Shown piece after piece: positions 1 through 10,447 of a stretch of DNA of 64,000 nucleotides. Within the stretch, counting starts at the first letter, position 1, and each line of letters opens with the position of its first letter. Position numbers and translations under genes: made by a program. Location: contig NC_084940.1 of the NCBI RefSeq assembly GCF_958298935.1, positions 4,742,001 through 4,806,000 on the forward strand, read 5' to 3'. Below the pieces are notes generated by a model, which was given only the letters and a program-made list of their open reading frames with translations, did no database searches and had not been told where the DNA came from. Origin of the DNA: Phragmites australis. Its lineage: Eukaryota > Streptophyta > Magnoliopsida > Poales > Poaceae.

Positions 1-1893
1 TCATTTGTAAGCCGCAGCGTAAGGCAATGGAGACCCTTGGGTAGAGATTTTGCTGCTATTTGTCCTAGATAGTTAGCTAGTCTTTTTTGAGACTGGAGTT
101 GCTGCTCTGTTGAGTGAAGGACTGTACGGAGCCTGTTCACAGCACCTGAACAACTATCATGAATTTTCCCGACCTTCACCAGTGTCTGCTCCATTACACT
201 AATTCTGCTGTGGACACTGTTGAAACAATAGAAAATCAGGTCAAAGATGTTCAGTTGCAATTACAAGTACAGCAATACCAATCATACACCATCACTAGAC
301 ATGCCAATTAAAACTCTTGGTACAGTGGAAGAGAACGTACTTCTGAGGTAGCTGCCGATCACTGGTCGCATCACCAAGTGCTCGTTGTATATCCCTCATA
401 CGTGCACGGAGCTCCCTTGCCAAGCCATGATTGCCTCTAGAAGCAACAAATCCAAGATATGTCTTTGCTCTTGTCAACTGGTCCTTGATGATGCAGATTG
501 TTGCGTCTGGTGATGTGGATTGACCAGCGCTACTATTCGTTGCGCGACGAGCAGCATTACTGTTCCTCGCCCTTGTTTGATACTCCCTGGGGGTAGTAGC
601 ATCTCTAGATTGTTCAGATAATCTATGAACAGTGCTTTCCTGGATAATTAGACCTTTAGCCGTTAGATCAAGGCAACAACTTGCCTGAAAGACGGTGACT
701 CGAAGAACAAATAAACACCAGGATTAAATGATTACACAAGCTAAAGCCTACAAATATCACCACGCAATATGATACTCATTCATACGAATAGCAACACATG
801 AGTACAGCTTTCATAAAAGAGTGACAATTTGGCAACCCATGAATAACATGTTATCTACAATGCCCTTGACTTCCAAGGAAACGTAAAGCAATAAATTGAT
901 CTTCTACAATAAAATTTACCTCATTAGAAGATGAATTCAGGTTTCCAATAGTGTGCATTGCAGAAATGTTATTCTTTCCTGCTTCACCTGATCCATCCTT
1001 GAGCTCCACATCAATTGCATGCGGCAACTCTATCCCAAACCCTTTCCCATTCTGCTCTCCAGCCTCCTTGATATCCCTAGGTTCACCAAATCCATCTGCA
1101 TTTCCCTCCGTTCTGACAACTTCCTTGATCATGCCATTCTGTCCCAGACGAGCATTGTCATTTCCCGAAATAACCCGTGCATCTTCCTCGTCCGCATTCC
1201 GTGAATCAGGCTCCTCCCTCACTACACTAGCATCTGATTTTCCAGATGCATGGCTCCTACTCGCTGCGTCAACCACTTGCCAGTGATCAGTTGCAGATAG
1301 CACCCGGTTCTTGTGCTCCCCTAGCCTCTCAATTGTCAAATCTACAAAAGAAATTTACCCAAACTTCTTTCAAAAATCCTGATGCAAGACATTTGCCATC
1401 AATGGGCGGTTTGAGCACTATCAATGCGAACACAATCATCTTTAGTTGACCAATTGACCGGTATGAACATAACTTTTTAGAAGATTGACAGTAACAGCAA
1501 AATGCAAATCTTACCCCGAAAGATAGGCCCAATCAAACAGGAAACGGGGGCGAAAAAACTCACCTCTGGCCAGAGACACCTCAGATGTAGCCACATGCGG
1601 CCACACCAGATTTGACGCGTCCTCCCGATCGAACGCGCCGCTCGCCGCTGCAGGAAAAAAACACCACCACAGAAATTACACCCGTCAAGCACAGATCCTC
1701 CCGGCATTGCCGACACCACACGCAACGAACGCCCGCGGAGTGAGGCAAGGGAAGGTAACGCACCGGTGGAGTCCGGGAGCGGCGCGACCGAGACGGGGGA
1801 GCCGCCGTAGAGCACGAGAGGCGCGAGCACCGAGGCGAGGAGCAACAGCAGCGCGGCCCCGCGCAACCGCCGGCCCCGCGCCGCCGCCGACAT
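1..1893 (-). CDS. GAUT: GAUT-family alpha-1,4-galacturonosyltransferase, 5' part (partial, multi-exon)
   Basis: GAUT proteins are Golgi type II GT8 enzymes that build pectic homogalacturonan. I read five exons on the minus strand: 1893-1764, 1647-1564, 1341-920, 684-341 and 216-1, all with GT-AG borders and a frame that stays open across each junction. Exon 1 starts MSAAARGRRLRG followed by a Leu-rich signal anchor. Exon 3 begins with the family hallmark DLTIERLGEHKNRVLSATD. Exon 4 carries the conserved stretch QLTRAKTYLGFVASRG...ARELRARMRDIQRALGDA. Exon 5 carries MEQTLVKVGKIHDSC...LRTVLHSTEQQL...AKSLPKGLHCLTLRL, which in the family lies just before the GT8 catalytic domain. That domain lies outside the window. 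The arrangement is closest to the GAUT3/GAUT4 group as I remember it. The start at 1893 was chosen because it precedes the membrane anchor. No frame damage is seen. Confidence 0.88.
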
Positions 1894-3831
1894 TGCCCTC
1901 GCCGGCTCGCCGCCACCGCCGCGTGGGGAGGGAGGAGGGAGAAGGCGGTCGCTTTCCGGTGCGGCCAGGTGCGTGCTTTTTTTTTGGGTGGCGGTGGCCG
2001 TTGCAACACCACCTATATGCCTGTTGGATCTCAAAAGCGGTGGAATGAAATCAACTCAACGATAATTATATATTAAATAATATTTTTTGTTTTGATAAGA
2101 TCTATTATTTTAAAATTCACGCTAGGAAAGGTGAAAGTTATCTAAATAATGATGTAGGAGCAGTTAAGAGCATGACCTCTCGCGGCTAGTTCCAACGTCC
2201 GTGCCGTGTCAATTAATTTAGCCTCGTTTTTGTTTTCATCATAGTGGGAATAATGTAACAAATGTTACATCTGGGCGGATGCCCTTCGTCCCATATTTTG
2301 TAAGTACTGTTTTTGAGCCTCCATCTTTGATTCTGCTGGGGAGGTGTTAGATCTATTTTTCCTCTATCTTTGGTGTTGAAGTCGTCGTTGTCCCTTCAGC
2401 GTGTAAGATGTGCTCTGACGGAGGCTTTAGGTGCTAGTTATTGCAGCTTTCAGCGTTGGTAGCAGGAGTGGAAGAAGAAATGGACCATGGATCCAAATCT
2501 TCCGTATTAAACCAGTTTTAGACAGAGAAACACTGTTTATACAGTGAAATGTGCCTTGTTACAGTATTCTACATTAATTAATTATTTACTGTGGATACAG
2601 TGGTTGTACTGTAGAATTACTACTGCAGCAGACAATCCGAAGCATTCGTCACGGATCGGACGACTGAAAATTTTCATTGCTGCATATCACTGTAGATCCT
2701 CACTGCAGAGGATCCGGATCGATGGACCATGCTTTCGTCGCTCTTTGCTGCTCTGCGCTTGCTCGTCTACGGGAGCAGCGGAGGGCACCGGAGCGGAAGA
2801 AGATTATGAGGAGGACTGTCATGTACTCTTCTGTAATTTCTTTTGTTTCTAGGGTGCTAAACGCAATTAGGTGATGTGCTGTGCTGACAATTTAATATAA
2901 TTCCCCTTCGAAGAAAACAATTCGCAAGTTTGGAGAGATCTGAGAGATAAATCGAAAAAAATATTTGCTTGTGATTGTGTTGCTGCATTCGGCCCCCGCA
3001 AGAAAAGAAGGTGGCAAAAATTAAATCCTGTGCTGGCCTCCGCAGCGACCTTTTTTTTTTCAGGTGTACGTGTCCCGTTTCTTGGCGATCTTGACGTGCG
3101 GTTGGCTGGTTCTGGTTGGCCCTCACGCGCACCCGAGCACAGCATGAGCATGGCTCTCCGTTCAGGGGAAAGGCAACTCCATAGGCACCTGATTTATAAC
3201 ATCGCTCATATATTTCACCAAAGAGACTTGGTAGCCAGCGGCAGACCTTCCAATAAGATAAGCTGCGATGGTCGTTTCACCTACCGATCAATAACTCAGT
3301 GGTGAGTGAACACTGTTCAGCAACTGCGCTAATGCCGACTAAGACTGAGATGAAGTTCGTCATACCTAAAAATATAAGCACGGTCCGCCACTATTTATAG
3401 CAATCATACAACTCAAAAAGTCCAAACCTCCCTAATTTCCTCAGTTGAATCCCTCCATTTTTCTTCCAAAATTCCTCAGTTCTTTTGCAGAAATGCTCTA
3501 AACCGTATGCTATCGCCATTGCATAATATAATTGTCAGAGAATTGTATATCGCAGCAAGTAAAATTCAGCTGTACAAAACAAAAACAACTCAACTGAAGA
3601 AGCAGAAACAAGTACTACATGGAACAAAAAGACAATGCAAGAGAAGGATCATCCCCAAGGGCCATGATTTGTACCCTTTCTGGTCTTTTCACTACTCCAT
3701 CCCAGTCATCATTATCCCGGGTCCCCGTGCCGCTGCCACGCGCCACGTCAGCGTCACGCGGGTGATGATGAGCAGATGGGGGCGCACCATCGACGCGCGC
3801 GAGGGCCGCGGGCTGGCCACGTTCTGCATCG
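1894..3831. other. intergenic, no gene recognised
   Basis: This is the upstream region of the GAUT gene and the downstream region of the next minus-strand gene. The short open frames on both strands lack family similarity or codon bias. I see AT-rich sequence, no long repeats and no RNA gene. Confidence 0.6.
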
Positions 3832-4251
3832 TCACGCGGCGGCTGACGAGGCGGGCCCGGGGCCGCCGGCCTTGAGCGCCGACCGCCAGACGGGGTCCAC
3901 CTCGCCGTCGGCGGCCGCGGCGAGCCACGCGTCGACGCCCTCGAGGAGCGCGCGCCTGCTGCGCGGCGGCGAGACCAGGCGGTCCCCCGGCACGCCGATG
4001 GCCGCGGCGCTGCCGTCCACGAGGGAGCGGAAGAACACGTCCCGCAGCTCCCAGCCCGCGCCGCCCGCCACGCCGAGCCCGCCGCGGCACTTCTGCCACG
4101 GGAACTGGAACACCCCCGGCGGCCGCCGCGACGCCTCGCCGACGCCGTCCGCCCCCGCCTCCGCGGCGGCCTCCTCGAAGGGAAAGTCCGGCGCGTCGTC
4201 CTCCACCTCGTCCCTCGCGCGCTTCGCTTTGCGCTCCGGCGGCCGATCCAT
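3832..4251 (-). CDS. uncharacterised plant protein, 139 aa
   Basis: A single GC-rich exon encodes 139 residues, starting MDRPPERKAKRARDEVEDD and ending at a TGA at 3834-3832. The N-terminus is a short basic patch (KAKRAR) that could serve as a nuclear signal, followed by an acidic stretch. A central aromatic/basic segment, FQFPWQKCRGGLGV, precedes a hydrophobic region WELRDVFFRSLVDG and IGVPGDRLVSPP. The last third is Ala/Asp rich (GVDAWLAAAADGEVDPVWRSAL). All three minus frames are open across much of this GC-rich block. I chose this one because it keeps non-repetitive, protein-like composition, whereas the other frames give Arg/Gly-rich shadows. An in-frame ATG at 4437 would add 62 residues that look like translated 5' UTR, so I prefer 4251. 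The motif order feels familiar from uncharacterised plant proteins, but I cannot name the family. Confidence 0.7.
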   Translation of the reverse strand: MDRPPERKAKRARDEVEDDAPDFPFEEAAAEAGADGVGEASRRPPGVFQFPWQKCRGGLGVAGGAGWELRDVFFRSLVDGSAAAIGVPGDRLVSPPRSRRALLEGVDAWLAAAADGEVDPVWRSALKAGGPGPASSAAA

Positions 4252-6423
4252 GCACGCGCGTACGGGCACTGCATCAGAAATGGCATGCATGCACGCACGC
4301 ATGCACGCACTGGGATTAATCACCATCGACTTCAGCCTCTCCGCTCCGGTCTCAAGATCATCAACCACACTTTTCCTTGGATGCAAGGCGTGCATGCTGC
4401 ATGCAACAGCAAACAAGACTGTACTGTGCAATTTCATACATGGATGCTACGTACCTCAGAGGAGAGGACAGGGACGAGGAAGGAGGGGGCGCTTGCGGCT
4501 TCGCGGGGTGGTGTTGTTGAAGGGATGAACGAGAGGAGGGAGAAGGGGCCACCGGGCTGGTGTGGTCGGTGGCATAAGAGAGATCGAGAAAGTGTGACTG
4601 GGCGAGCGTTTTGCATGCACGCACGCCACGGGAAGGCTCCTCGCGGCTGACCTAAATGCACTGAACTGAACGGAACGGCAAAAGGAACCTATTGACCATG
4701 CATGTACTAATCCAGTGCTAGGATTAGTACGACTCTCGATCTAGAGCTAACATTTGCCAAACAGATTGATGCCACTGCACGAACGAACGAGCGAGCGAGC
4801 ATGCGTGCTTGTGCCTTGTTCTTGCCCTGGGAGAGCGCTTTCCCCGCCGGGGGTCGGCAGAGACGCGCCCCGGCACCGCATCGCGTGGGTTCGTGCATCG
4901 CCAAAGAAGGAACCAAGGAGCAGTCGTGCGCGGGATTGTGCCATCCGGAGACGGAAGTGCACCGGGATCGCATGCCCCGCCGCGGCAGCCGGCAACAACC
5001 CGACGAGGGTGCGGGCAGGGCGCCCGTGCCAGCACGTACGTACACGTCAGCAGATTGGGGCCGGGACGCATCGCGTTTGCATGCGCGGCTCCCGTCTCGC
5101 TTTCTTTTTCTCCCCTTTGGTCTCCACGACAAAGGCAAGGCAGCCGGCGTGACGGCATCCGCACGGCTGTTTGGTTTTGATCCACATCTGCCCCGCCAAA
5201 CATTGGACGAGCTAATTATTTAGCGGAGGAATTGGTATTCGCAATTTCGTCCAGTATGGACGAGTTAATTGTTGGCGTCTATCCAAACGACTTCGCGGGA
5301 TGGATCAACACCAGTTTTTTTACGGGGCAAGCGTCGGCTTCAATCCAAACAGATCTTTTTTTTTTAGTGCACAGGTCTGTTTCTTATCTGATCTTATCAG
5401 AACGTTCTAATGTCTGGTCCAGTCCACCCCGACCCAGTGATCGAATTATTCAAATCCAGAATGGTTTGGTTGAGTTGTGTCTGTCAAATAGACGTGTACG
5501 GAAGCGAAGCGACCACCTCATGCAGAGCGACATGCATATGGTTGGCACCTGGTATTACTCGGTAGGACGCAACATAGTGTGCACGCCATCCCCCTGCGCT
5601 CAGCGAAAGAATGTTGATCCGAGGCAGTAGCAGGTGTGCCCATTCAGCATGTGAATTAGCGTTCTGCCGTGACGAACTGACGACGATAGAGTTCGCCAGT
5701 GACGCCACTTCGTCATGACTATAATTCTCGGATCTGTTCATAACAAACAGAAGGGCAAAAACACACGAAAAATAAGAGTTCGTAGCTTGTCTGGACTGCA
5801 ACTCGAGTTCTCCAAAGATAACTCTGAAGAAAGCTCTGAAAAAATAAAGTAGCTTGCATCTTCCAGTACGAAAAAGGAAAATAAGCAGCTTTGTCTGAAC
5901 GGCAACTCCGAAAAAGGAATGCCATGGTATCATGCAGCAGCAGCAGCAGCAGCATGATGTAAAGATCATGAAGCAGTACAGCACCCAACTCCTACAACGC
6001 ACAGAGAAGGAATGTATATTTTCTTATCCTCAAGTTTGACCCTCAAAAGTCACAATATTATGCTATCATCATCAGGGCAGCATCTTTTTATTCAGGTAAA
6101 GACTAGTTCTCAGGCTTGTATGTATTTGCCGTGCCATCCGCACGCACGATTCACCGTCCGATGATGATCCATCACACTGGTTATCACACTGGGTTGGGTT
6201 GTGGAAAAATTAATCGGTGCATGCGTTCACATGACACAACATCCAACATATGGTGGGTCGCAAGTGCATTGTTGGCCCATTTTCTTTTTCCACTCATCAT
6301 TGTTGTTTTGATTGATAGCTTCTGGAGAAGCGAATGATGCAAGGAGGTGAGCGGTTTCATTTTGATGCATTGTGTTCTCTCTCTAGTTTCGTCTCTCTCC
6401 CCTCATCTTGTCTGTTGTTCAAA
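4252..6423. other. intergenic, includes leader/promoter of the 139-aa gene
   Basis: The first 200 bases upstream of the 139-aa gene contain clustered CATGCA (RY-type) words at about 4282-4313 and 4393-4405. A short (CAG)6 microsatellite sits at 5935-5952. Otherwise I see no gene; open frames here are short and unconvincing. Confidence 0.5.
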
Positions 6424-6723
6424 GGCGATTCTGCTTACTCACGCTCCGAATCGACTGATTTTTTATGGTTTGATCTAGCAGGGAGCAGAAAACAGAAGCA
6501 TGAAGGAGGGGTTGTACTGGAAGTGAGCTCATAGATTTGCTCTCTCTTGTTTAGAGACGATTCTGATTTCTAGTGTCCCAAATCAACTGGTTTTTTAGGT
6601 TTTGATCCAGCAGAGAGCGGAAAATAGAAACAAGGGAGGGGGTTATATTGGAAGGTGAGTTCATCTGTTTGCTATATGTAATCGATTCTGTTCTCCCTTA
6701 CCCTAAATCAATCTAGATTCTGT
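6424..6723. repeat. degenerate tandem repeat, about 2.3 units of ~130 bp
   Basis: Units start at about 6424, 6556 and 6681 (the third partial). Each opens with CGATTCTG, followed by a CCAAATCAACTGGTTTTT-like stretch. The two full units go on to a TTTGATC(T/C)AGCAG segment and a GAAGGAGGGG/GGGAGGGGGTT segment. The two full units align over essentially their whole length with scattered substitutions. Function unknown. Confidence 0.7.
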
Positions 6724-6748
6724 TGGGAATTCTTAGGTGATGCCTAGT

Positions 6749-7250
6749 GTTATAGATGTAAGGAACGGTGACGTCCTAAGAGGGAGGTTGAATTAGGACA
6801 CTTAGAAATCTAAATCAAAATTGGCTCTAAAAACTTCACAAGATAAATCTATCTCAATTTCTATTTAAATATATTATAGATTTATCTAGTATGCCTACTC
6901 TACCGCTTAAGAGGATTGCAACTTACTCTAGCAAAGTAAATTGCAAGTATGTAAATATGAAAATATAAATAAAGTAGAGAGATAAACTCGGCACAAGAGA
7001 TTTTTATCTCATGGTATCGATGGCATGAATGTTGCCCCTAGTTTACGTTGGAGCTCCACAAAGGATATGCTCCCGGTCGACATACTCTTCCGGTCATGTC
7101 TTTTGAGCTACCAAGTAATCAAGATAAGGTCTCAAGCATGATGAGTCATCAAACCACCAAAGCAAGGTCTCACCATTAGCCTCTCTTCCAGTCACTTGCC
7201 GTCGTGATCACTTCGGAGCTTGAGCCACCAGGGCAAGGGTCTCCGCGTCT
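6749..7250. repeat. LTR-like dispersed repeat remnant
   Basis: This segment begins near TGTAAGGAACGGTGACG and continues with AAGAGGGAGGTTGAATTAGG, a layout that recurs in the LTR-like repeats at 47334 and 62280 (a purine run followed by GTGAAT/TTGAAT, then AT-rich sequence). No ends or target duplication could be fixed. No coding potential. Confidence 0.35.
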
Positions 7251-7256
7251 CTGTAC

Positions 7257-7885
7257 ATGGAGTCCAATTTCGATGGTAAGAAGCTCAACCAACGTTGAGG
7301 AACTTGGTCCCATCCATTCAGGCGGCGAGAAGCTCGAACGCCCATTCCCCCCATGAGGTCATCGATTTGGGTATTGGTGGGAGCGGTGCTACAGCTTGCC
7401 TATAAGGCTGTACTAATTTGTTTCTCTGGTTGTATCAATTTGCTTCGAATTTTGTATTGATGTGTTTTTTCGTTTTGAATGTGCACAAGTGGTGATTTTC
7501 ATCACCGATGGAGTTCTCTCTCCTTGTGTTTGAGTAGGGCTCAAGACTGGGCGTTCAATTCTGGTCAGGCTCATCCCCAACGACAAGGAGCTTGACCAGG
7601 TGTGGAGGAGCTTGTCCCCAACTTGAGGAGTTCGATCTGCTCGATTTTGGGCGATATGGAGTCCAATTTTGATGGTAAGAAGCTGGATCCTAGATTGAGG
7701 AGCTTGCTCCCATCCATTCAGGCGGCAAGAAGCTCGAACGCCCCCATGGACGGTGTTAATTTGGGTATTGGGTGGAGCAGCACAACAACTTACCTTTGAT
7801 GTTGTATTGATTTGCATCTTTGGTTGCACTAATTTGCTTCAAAATTTGCATTGATGTACCTTTTCGTTTTGAATATGCACGACAT
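7257..7885. repeat. direct duplication, two ~230-bp copies 399 bp apart
   Basis: Copy 1 begins at 7257 and copy 2 at 7656, both with ATGGAGTCCAATTT(C/T)GATGG. They share a following CCCATCCATTCAGGCGGC block, a TTGGGTATTGG block and a final CGTTTTGAAT(G/A)TGCAC block. Copies differ by substitutions and small indels. The open frames across them are not conserved between copies, so I regard this as noncoding duplicated DNA. Confidence 0.75.
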
Positions 7886-8099
7886 GTTAATAGATTTTCA
7901 GTTTTTTCGAGTTTGTGCCAATGTGCACTTGATGGTACTTGAGCAATCAGACGTTAGTTGCCTTTCCTAATCTGGCTAGTTGACATAATTAGGAAAGCAA
8001 CTAATTAATCACTTTCGTAATTAGGGGTGTGCGGGCGGAAGGTCATTAGCATGCACGTGCATGCGTTAGCCAGGTCCTTTTGTTCATCACAGGGATTCA

Positions 8100-8700
8100 T
8101 ATCCTACACCATTTCACAACAATGATACCGGTGGTGGATGGGATTCGGTTGGCTACCGGCTAGATCCGCGCATGGCATTCTTGTAGTGCTCCGGCTGGCT
8201 GGATCTGGCCGTCCGAGGCCCGATTCCCGTGCCGCCACCATGGTCTGCTCGTGTGGTGATGTGCTCGGTGGTGGTGCTTGGTGGTGGTGCTCGTGTGGTG
8301 GTGTGCTCGGTGGTGCTGTGTCCGTTGCCCCCATGGTGCCACCGACGTGGTATTGAGTGTATTCGCCATGGGGGTTGCTGTCGTGGTACTGTTGTCTGCC
8401 ATGGTGCCGCTGCCATGGTGCTGCGTGTGTCCGCCATAGGGGTCACCGTCGTGGTGCTGCTGTCCGTTGTGATGCCGTTCCTGTGGTGCTGCTTGTGTGT
8501 CCGCCGTGATGTCAGTCATGGTGCTGCTCGTGTGTCCGCTGTGGTGTCCGTCATGATGCTGCTTGGGTGGTGCCATCGTGGTGTTGCTCATGTGTGCGCC
8601 ACCGTGGTGTTGCTCGTTGCGGTGTGTCGCGGCTGTAGCTGCGGTCGCTGCCGTTGTCTTCTACGAGTGATAATGTTTGAGCTTCAAGACGCTCGGTGCG
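8100..8700. repeat. low-complexity GTGGTGC / GTGTCCGCC-rich block
   Basis: This block is built from irregular repeats of GTGGTGCT, CCATGGTG and TGTGTCCGCC words. Frames stay open on both strands because of composition, giving Thr/His-rich or Val/Cys-rich translations with no domain. Not treated as coding. Confidence 0.7.
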
Positions 8701-9600
8701 GCTAGCGCAGCGCGGTTACCCTCACTCCCCTTGTGCCATGGTGGCTCCTCCCCTTACCGGATTTGTCTTCCTTCTCTCTGATCCGGCTCGCGACGAGCCT
8801 CATGGCGTGGGGCGACTTATGGGGTGACGTGTGCTCGTGTTGGTTGTGGCATTAGGTGGGGGTTGGGTGCCTCGAGCGAAAGCCTTGCCTAGCGTTTGGC
8901 CTAGGGCAACAATGGTGATGCTCCTGGGTGCCGCTTCCTCTTTGGAGGAGTTTGTAGAAGGTGCTCCCCCCTTCCTCGCTGTGGGATCTTTCAGGTGAAA
9001 ATCATATCCGTGCCTGGACAGGCGATGTCAGCACTTGGGGCATCGTTTTACTCCCTGGAGGCGTTGCTTTGGAGGATCCCATGCCGTGTTCTGGTGGCCG
9101 ATGTCCTAGTCGCGGTAGGTCCTTACTTCGGTGACGGTTGTGAACACTCCGAGCCTCGAAAGAGGCAAGTTGTCGGCAAGGCTTCTACTCTTTTGGTGCT
9201 GCACCGTTCTGTCCACTGGTGTGCTTTTATAGAGTCAAAGCTACTGCATTGAGGCGTCCGACGAGCTTGGCAACAATGAGATATGATGGCTGTGGACAGA
9301 GAGACGAGGACATCTAGACAGAGGCTAAGGTCTATTTCTAGAAGTTGGAGCTGCTTCGTCGCAGCGTACAACAATGACCTGTTGGCGGTCTCCGCGTGTG
9401 TTTGTTTCCAGGGTGTTGTGCTTTTTGCCTATTGTTTGTCGGTGGCGCTCATGTCGTCGAGTTTTTTTTTTTGGCAAAGTGGTCCTGAATCAATTGATCA
9501 GTTGTTAAGGTTTTTGAGTCCAGTTTTCCTTATAAACAGGGCTAACTCTCTTCTTCTATAATAATATCGGCATCACTGGTACTGTCCTTTCAAAAAATAT
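8701..9600 (+). mobile_element. possible LINE-derived 3' region
   Basis: The stretch around 9380-9600 resembles 3' UTRs of grass non-LTR elements. It has a G/T-rich region, a poly-T run, a CTCTCTTCTTCTATAATAATATCGGC tract (shown in part) and then an A-rich end at about 9590-9597. No ORF fragment and no target duplication were found, so this is a weak call. Confidence 0.25.
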
Positions 9601-10447
9601 TGCTGATCTCATCCATAGGATTACAAAGGGATGATTGTGATTGTTTGAAGCATCATACCCCTAGAGTGAAAGAGCTGATTTGACCAGAGCACTTGCCCGA
9701 CATGCTGGTGACTTAACCAGAGCTGTCATCAATCGTAAGTGCCAATGACAACTCAGCTTGGCAAGCTTGACCCTAATAGGCTAAAGCCCTCATAAAAAGC
9801 CATGGATGATGGATGTTTCTCAATATAACCTGAAATGCAAAATGTGACATTGTCAGTTGAGGCAATGCATAAGTAGCAAAATCATCCATCATTATGGAAT
9901 TGTGAACTCTTGTCTACACTGATCATTTTGTCCTTTAGTGGACTGCATCGTTGCATCAGCTGTCTTAAACCTGATCGTGTCATTTTAGCGAACAAATGTC
10001 ATCTTGCAAGTTGTCTGGTTTATCTCAACACAGCAAAATAGATTTTAGGAAAAATTACCTGAAAGAAAGCCAACCCAAGTGTGTTTCCAATCAGAGAATC
10101 AGAGTTCAGAGACTGCACCGCTGGAATGTTGGATGCATTTCCATGTTCCTCACAGGAACCAATAAGCCAGTCAGGTACATATAGACAATAACCTGACTTT
10201 TGCAACTTGAAAGAATTCAGTAACTGAATAAAAGAATGAAAATCCATGTCTGCTGGAATCACTTCCAAAAGAATCCTCTTTGTGTGCTGCAGTACACGAC
10301 TTCCTCAATCAACAAGAATATTTCAGGCAAGAATACATGGGTTCATCATGTAGGCCTCCTCGCTGTAACTGCATGAACCCATGACCCTACAAGCACAATG
10401 GATAGCCTGTGTCCTTCTGAACTCACAAATACTCAAGATCATCATAA
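9601..10447. other. intergenic / 3' flank of the PPR gene
   Basis: I see no gene here. An 11-bp perfect inverted repeat, CATGGGTTCAT at 10336-10346 and ATGAACCCATG at 10373-10383 with a 26-base loop, could form a hairpin in the 3' flank of the PPR gene. Confidence 0.5.

Noticed and set aside
1581..2048. Overlapping long open frames on both strands over the GAUT first exon
   Set aside because: They arise from GC-rich composition. Only the frame with the signal anchor joins later GAUT exons.
4724..5223. Several 120-160 codon frames on both strands
   Set aside because: Mutually overlapping in GC-rich DNA, with no protein family signal or consistent codon bias.
8153..8705. Open frames of 143 and 158 codons on both strands
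   Set aside because: Repetitive Thr/His or Val/Cys translations from a low-complexity block, with no domain and no conserved frame.
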